A stretch of 64,000 nucleotides of DNA from UBA6107 sp034430175 (lineage in GTDB: Bacteria; Chloroflexota; Anaerolineae; Anaerolineales; Anaerolineaceae). The notes under the pieces are model-generated. The model worked only from the letters and a program-made list of their open reading frames with translations, did not search any database and was not told where the DNA came from. The stretch covers positions 1 to 64,000 of the forward strand of contig DAOUFI010000021.1 in assembly GCA_034430175.1 (NCBI GenBank). Reading direction: 5' to 3'. Positions within the stretch are counted from its first letter, which is position 1. The number at the start of each line of letters is the position of its first letter. Position numbers and translations under genes: made by a program. Below are positions 62,236 through 64,000 of this stretch, piece by piece.

Positions 62236-63882
62236 TTAACCTTCCTCTTCTTTTTCCCCCACCTCTTTGGGTAATACGATCGTAAATGTTGTTCCCTTAC
62301 CTTCTTCACTCTCCACCATGATCTGACCATTGTGCACCTGCACCACCCGCTTGACGAGTGAGAGTCCAAGCCCGGTACCCTGCTGGTCTTGTTTGGTGGT
62401 AAAGAACGGTTCAAAGATCTGACCAATGTATTCGTTGGGAATGCCCACACCGCTGTCACTGATCTTGACGAAGAAGTTCTTTCCATCAAACTTGGTAGAG
62501 ATGGATACCTCACCTGGTTTCGTTTTGATTGCTTCGATCGAATTCATAATCAGATTGATCCAAACGCTTTGAAGATAATTCTCGCTGGCGGTAATCAACG
62601 GCATATCCTTGCCGCGATTAAAAAGAATATTGATTTCGTTGGAAAGGAATTCATGCGAAAGCAGCATCAACGCGCTTTGAATGGATTCATTCAAGTCCAG
62701 CGGTGTGAAGTTGAATTCCTCTTTGCGAACCGAGCCAAGTAGATTACGTACCACCTGGGTAGCCTTGAGACCCGCAGTCTCGATCAGGCGCGCGGATTGC
62801 TTCAGATCTTCCTGATCGTCTGGTAGGTCCGCCGCAAGGATCTGAGCGTTGGCGATGATCGAGGTTAATGGATTATTGATCTCATGCGCCACTCCAGCCG
62901 CTAATTGGCCAACAGCAGCCAACTTTTCACTCTGGATCAATTCAGCTTCCAATCTGCGCTTTTCAGTGATGTTTTCTTCCAAAAGAATCACCTGGTCGCA
63001 TCTACCTCCTTCATCTGCCACAGGATAGGTGTGGATTTCCCATTCCTGGCTGCTGCGATCCTTTTGCAGGTGATGAACCTTACGGATGTTCGGTTTCTTG
63101 GTAGTAAAGGTTTTTGATGCCTGGCAACCCGGGCATGGCGTGTTGAGGTGGTAAAACCCAGCGTAACATTTCTGCCCCACCAGCTCCTGCGGACGTTGGT
63201 CTGCCCTGTCTGCGCGGCTCTGGTTGACCGCCATCAGGCGATAGTCTTTGTCAATGATGTAAAAGGACTCCGGAATGTTATCGAACAATGTTCGAAGAGT
63301 ATTACGTGAGTTTAATAATTGTTGTTCCTTGAATTCCATTTGGTCGTGATTCTCTTCTAATTGCGCGATCAAATGGGTGGAATAGGTGCGGCTGGCCAGG
63401 GCGTCGATAAACAACGTAAATATCGCTTTATGAAATTTATCCATGGGCGCGTATGGAGAATTTCCGATCGCCAATATTCCCAGCAATTGAGACTGAAAAA
63501 TCAAAGGTGAGCAGGTGAGGGATTTGACTGGTATTCCACCCACCGAATCGACCCTAGAATTGATTTCTTCCGATGAATCAAAGACACGATCGATCAACTT
63601 CAAGTCCTGATAACATTGGTGCAGGATACCCGAAGTCAACTCGACCGTCTCTTCGGTCAAACTACTTTCGCCTTTTCTGGCAGATTTTTTGATCGCCTGA
63701 GTCCCACCCTCAGAATCTGTGACGAGCAGGATAGAATATTCATTTTCGAAGATTTGCGAAAGTGCGATCAGGAATAATCCCTGGCAGTCTTCCAATCCTA
63801 ATCGTGAATCGTTTAATTTTCCCAGGAGACTGATTGCTTCCAGGGTGATCTCTTCATTCTTGATCTCTTTATTCTCTACCAT
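62236..63882 (-). CDS. GAF-PAS sensor histidine kinase
   Basis: A 548-aa soluble kinase. Residues 15-170 form a GAF domain (SILLVTDSEGG, CSPLIFQSQLLGILAIG), and about 190-310 a PAS domain with a cysteine cluster (QKCYAGFY, then CPGC) that could hold a metal or redox centre. The H-box is AAGVAHEINNPLTSI; the ATPase end has NLIMNSIEAIK, DSGVGIP and GTGLGLSLVKR. It overlaps the response regulator gene by one base (TAATG), so the two form a two-component system, perhaps controlling the eut genes that follow on the same strand. Confidence 0.92.
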   Translation of the reverse strand: MVENKEIKNEEITLEAISLLGKLNDSRLGLEDCQGLFLIALSQIFENEYSILLVTDSEGGTQAIKKSARKGESSLTEETVELTSGILHQCYQDLKLIDRVFDSSEEINSRVDSVGGIPVKSLTCSPLIFQSQLLGILAIGNSPYAPMDKFHKAIFTLFIDALASRTYSTHLIAQLEENHDQMEFKEQQLLNSRNTLRTLFDNIPESFYIIDKDYRLMAVNQSRADRADQRPQELVGQKCYAGFYHLNTPCPGCQASKTFTTKKPNIRKVHHLQKDRSSQEWEIHTYPVADEGGRCDQVILLEENITEKRRLEAELIQSEKLAAVGQLAAGVAHEINNPLTSIIANAQILAADLPDDQEDLKQSARLIETAGLKATQVVRNLLGSVRKEEFNFTPLDLNESIQSALMLLSHEFLSNEINILFNRGKDMPLITASENYLQSVWINLIMNSIEAIKTKPGEVSISTKFDGKNFFVKISDSGVGIPNEYIGQIFEPFFTTKQDQQGTGLGLSLVKRVVQVHNGQIMVESEEGKGTTFTIVLPKEVGEKEEEG

Positions 63883-64000
63883 TAATTCTCTTCATCTCGG
63901 ATGGTATATCCAAACCCGGAAACGGTTTCAATAAAAACCGGGTTCTTTGGATCCGGTTCGATCCTTTCGCGCAAGTTTTTGATATGTACTCTCACCAGAT
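63882..64000 (-). CDS. OmpR/PhoB-family response regulator, C-terminal end only
   Basis: The last 39 codons of a winged-helix DNA-binding domain (VRVHIKNLRERIEPDPKNP, then FIETVSGFGYTIRDEEN). The recognition-helix region and signature wing (GFGYTI) are typical of OmpR-type regulators. The start and receiver domain lie beyond the window. Its stop overlaps the kinase start codon. Confidence 0.88.
   Translation of the reverse strand, partial: LVRVHIKNLRERIEPDPKNPVFIETVSGFGYTIRDEEN

Overview
The window looks like a chromosomal segment of an anaerobic, mid-GC bacterium, most likely of the Chloroflexota (Anaerolineae-like). The evidence is indirect: a secreted triple-FN3 protein with paired cysteines, many lipoprotein ABC binding proteins, an actinobacterial-type xylose isomerase, adenosylcobalamin-type ethanolamine genes and GAF/PAS histidine kinases. 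No rRNA, complete tRNA or other decisive marker is present.

Region 1 (1-21.5 kb) is accessory, more AT-rich by eye than the DNA to its right, and defence-like. A tight plus-strand operon (2-16092) encodes a type III restriction-like helicase-nuclease (5' end outside the window), a 72-aa protein, a viroplasmin-type RNase HI, a UPF1/DNA2-like SF1 helicase, a UvrD-like helicase with a degenerate nuclease-like N-terminus, a 1343-aa protein of unknown function with a terminal C2H2 finger, and a 1664-aa DEAH helicase with a DUF1998/MZB end. After it come a ribbon-helix-helix regulator with a membrane protein, a metallophosphoesterase bracketed by 60-bp direct repeats, an Xre-ImmA/PIN toxin-antitoxin pair and a PGN_0703-type putative restriction endonuclease. 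The region ends at a 45-bp tRNA-3'-half-like sequence (21198-21242) followed by three degenerate partial copies, as expected at the border of an island integrated in a tRNA gene.

Region 2 (21.8-50.2 kb) is metabolic. It holds an isolated molybdopterin hydroxylase large subunit; a LacI regulator with a clear promoter and operator; an ABC importer, GH3 glycosidase, xylose isomerase and xylulokinase operon that would import xylosides, cleave them in the cytoplasm and feed xylulose-5-phosphate to central metabolism; a serine hydrolase and FMN split-barrel pair; sulfate activation genes cysC, cysD and cysN (the last fused to a degenerate APS-kinase domain); an Rrf2 regulator followed by a Pst-type ABC importer; a secreted FN3 protein; a hybrid histidine kinase; glmS; and a membrane rhodanese gene cut by an in-frame amber codon.

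Region 3 (50.2-64 kb) is mostly on the minus strand: tatA, thioredoxin, then a two-gene locus that is the most striking item here. A 261-aa protein has an N-terminal WXG100-like domain and about eight C-terminal repeats of the type TT/TS/ST-x3-4-EE-G-Q, and lies directly upstream of an ATP-grasp ligase. This matches the logic of graspetides (omega-ester RiPPs of the plesiocin type), but with a WXG100 fold in the leader position. Upstream are eutQ, eutL, eutC, eutB and eutA and, further upstream, a four-gene ABC importer that probably supplies the substrate; intrinsic terminators lie in the importer leader and just before eutA. The window closes with a GAF-PAS histidine kinase and the end of an OmpR-type response regulator gene.
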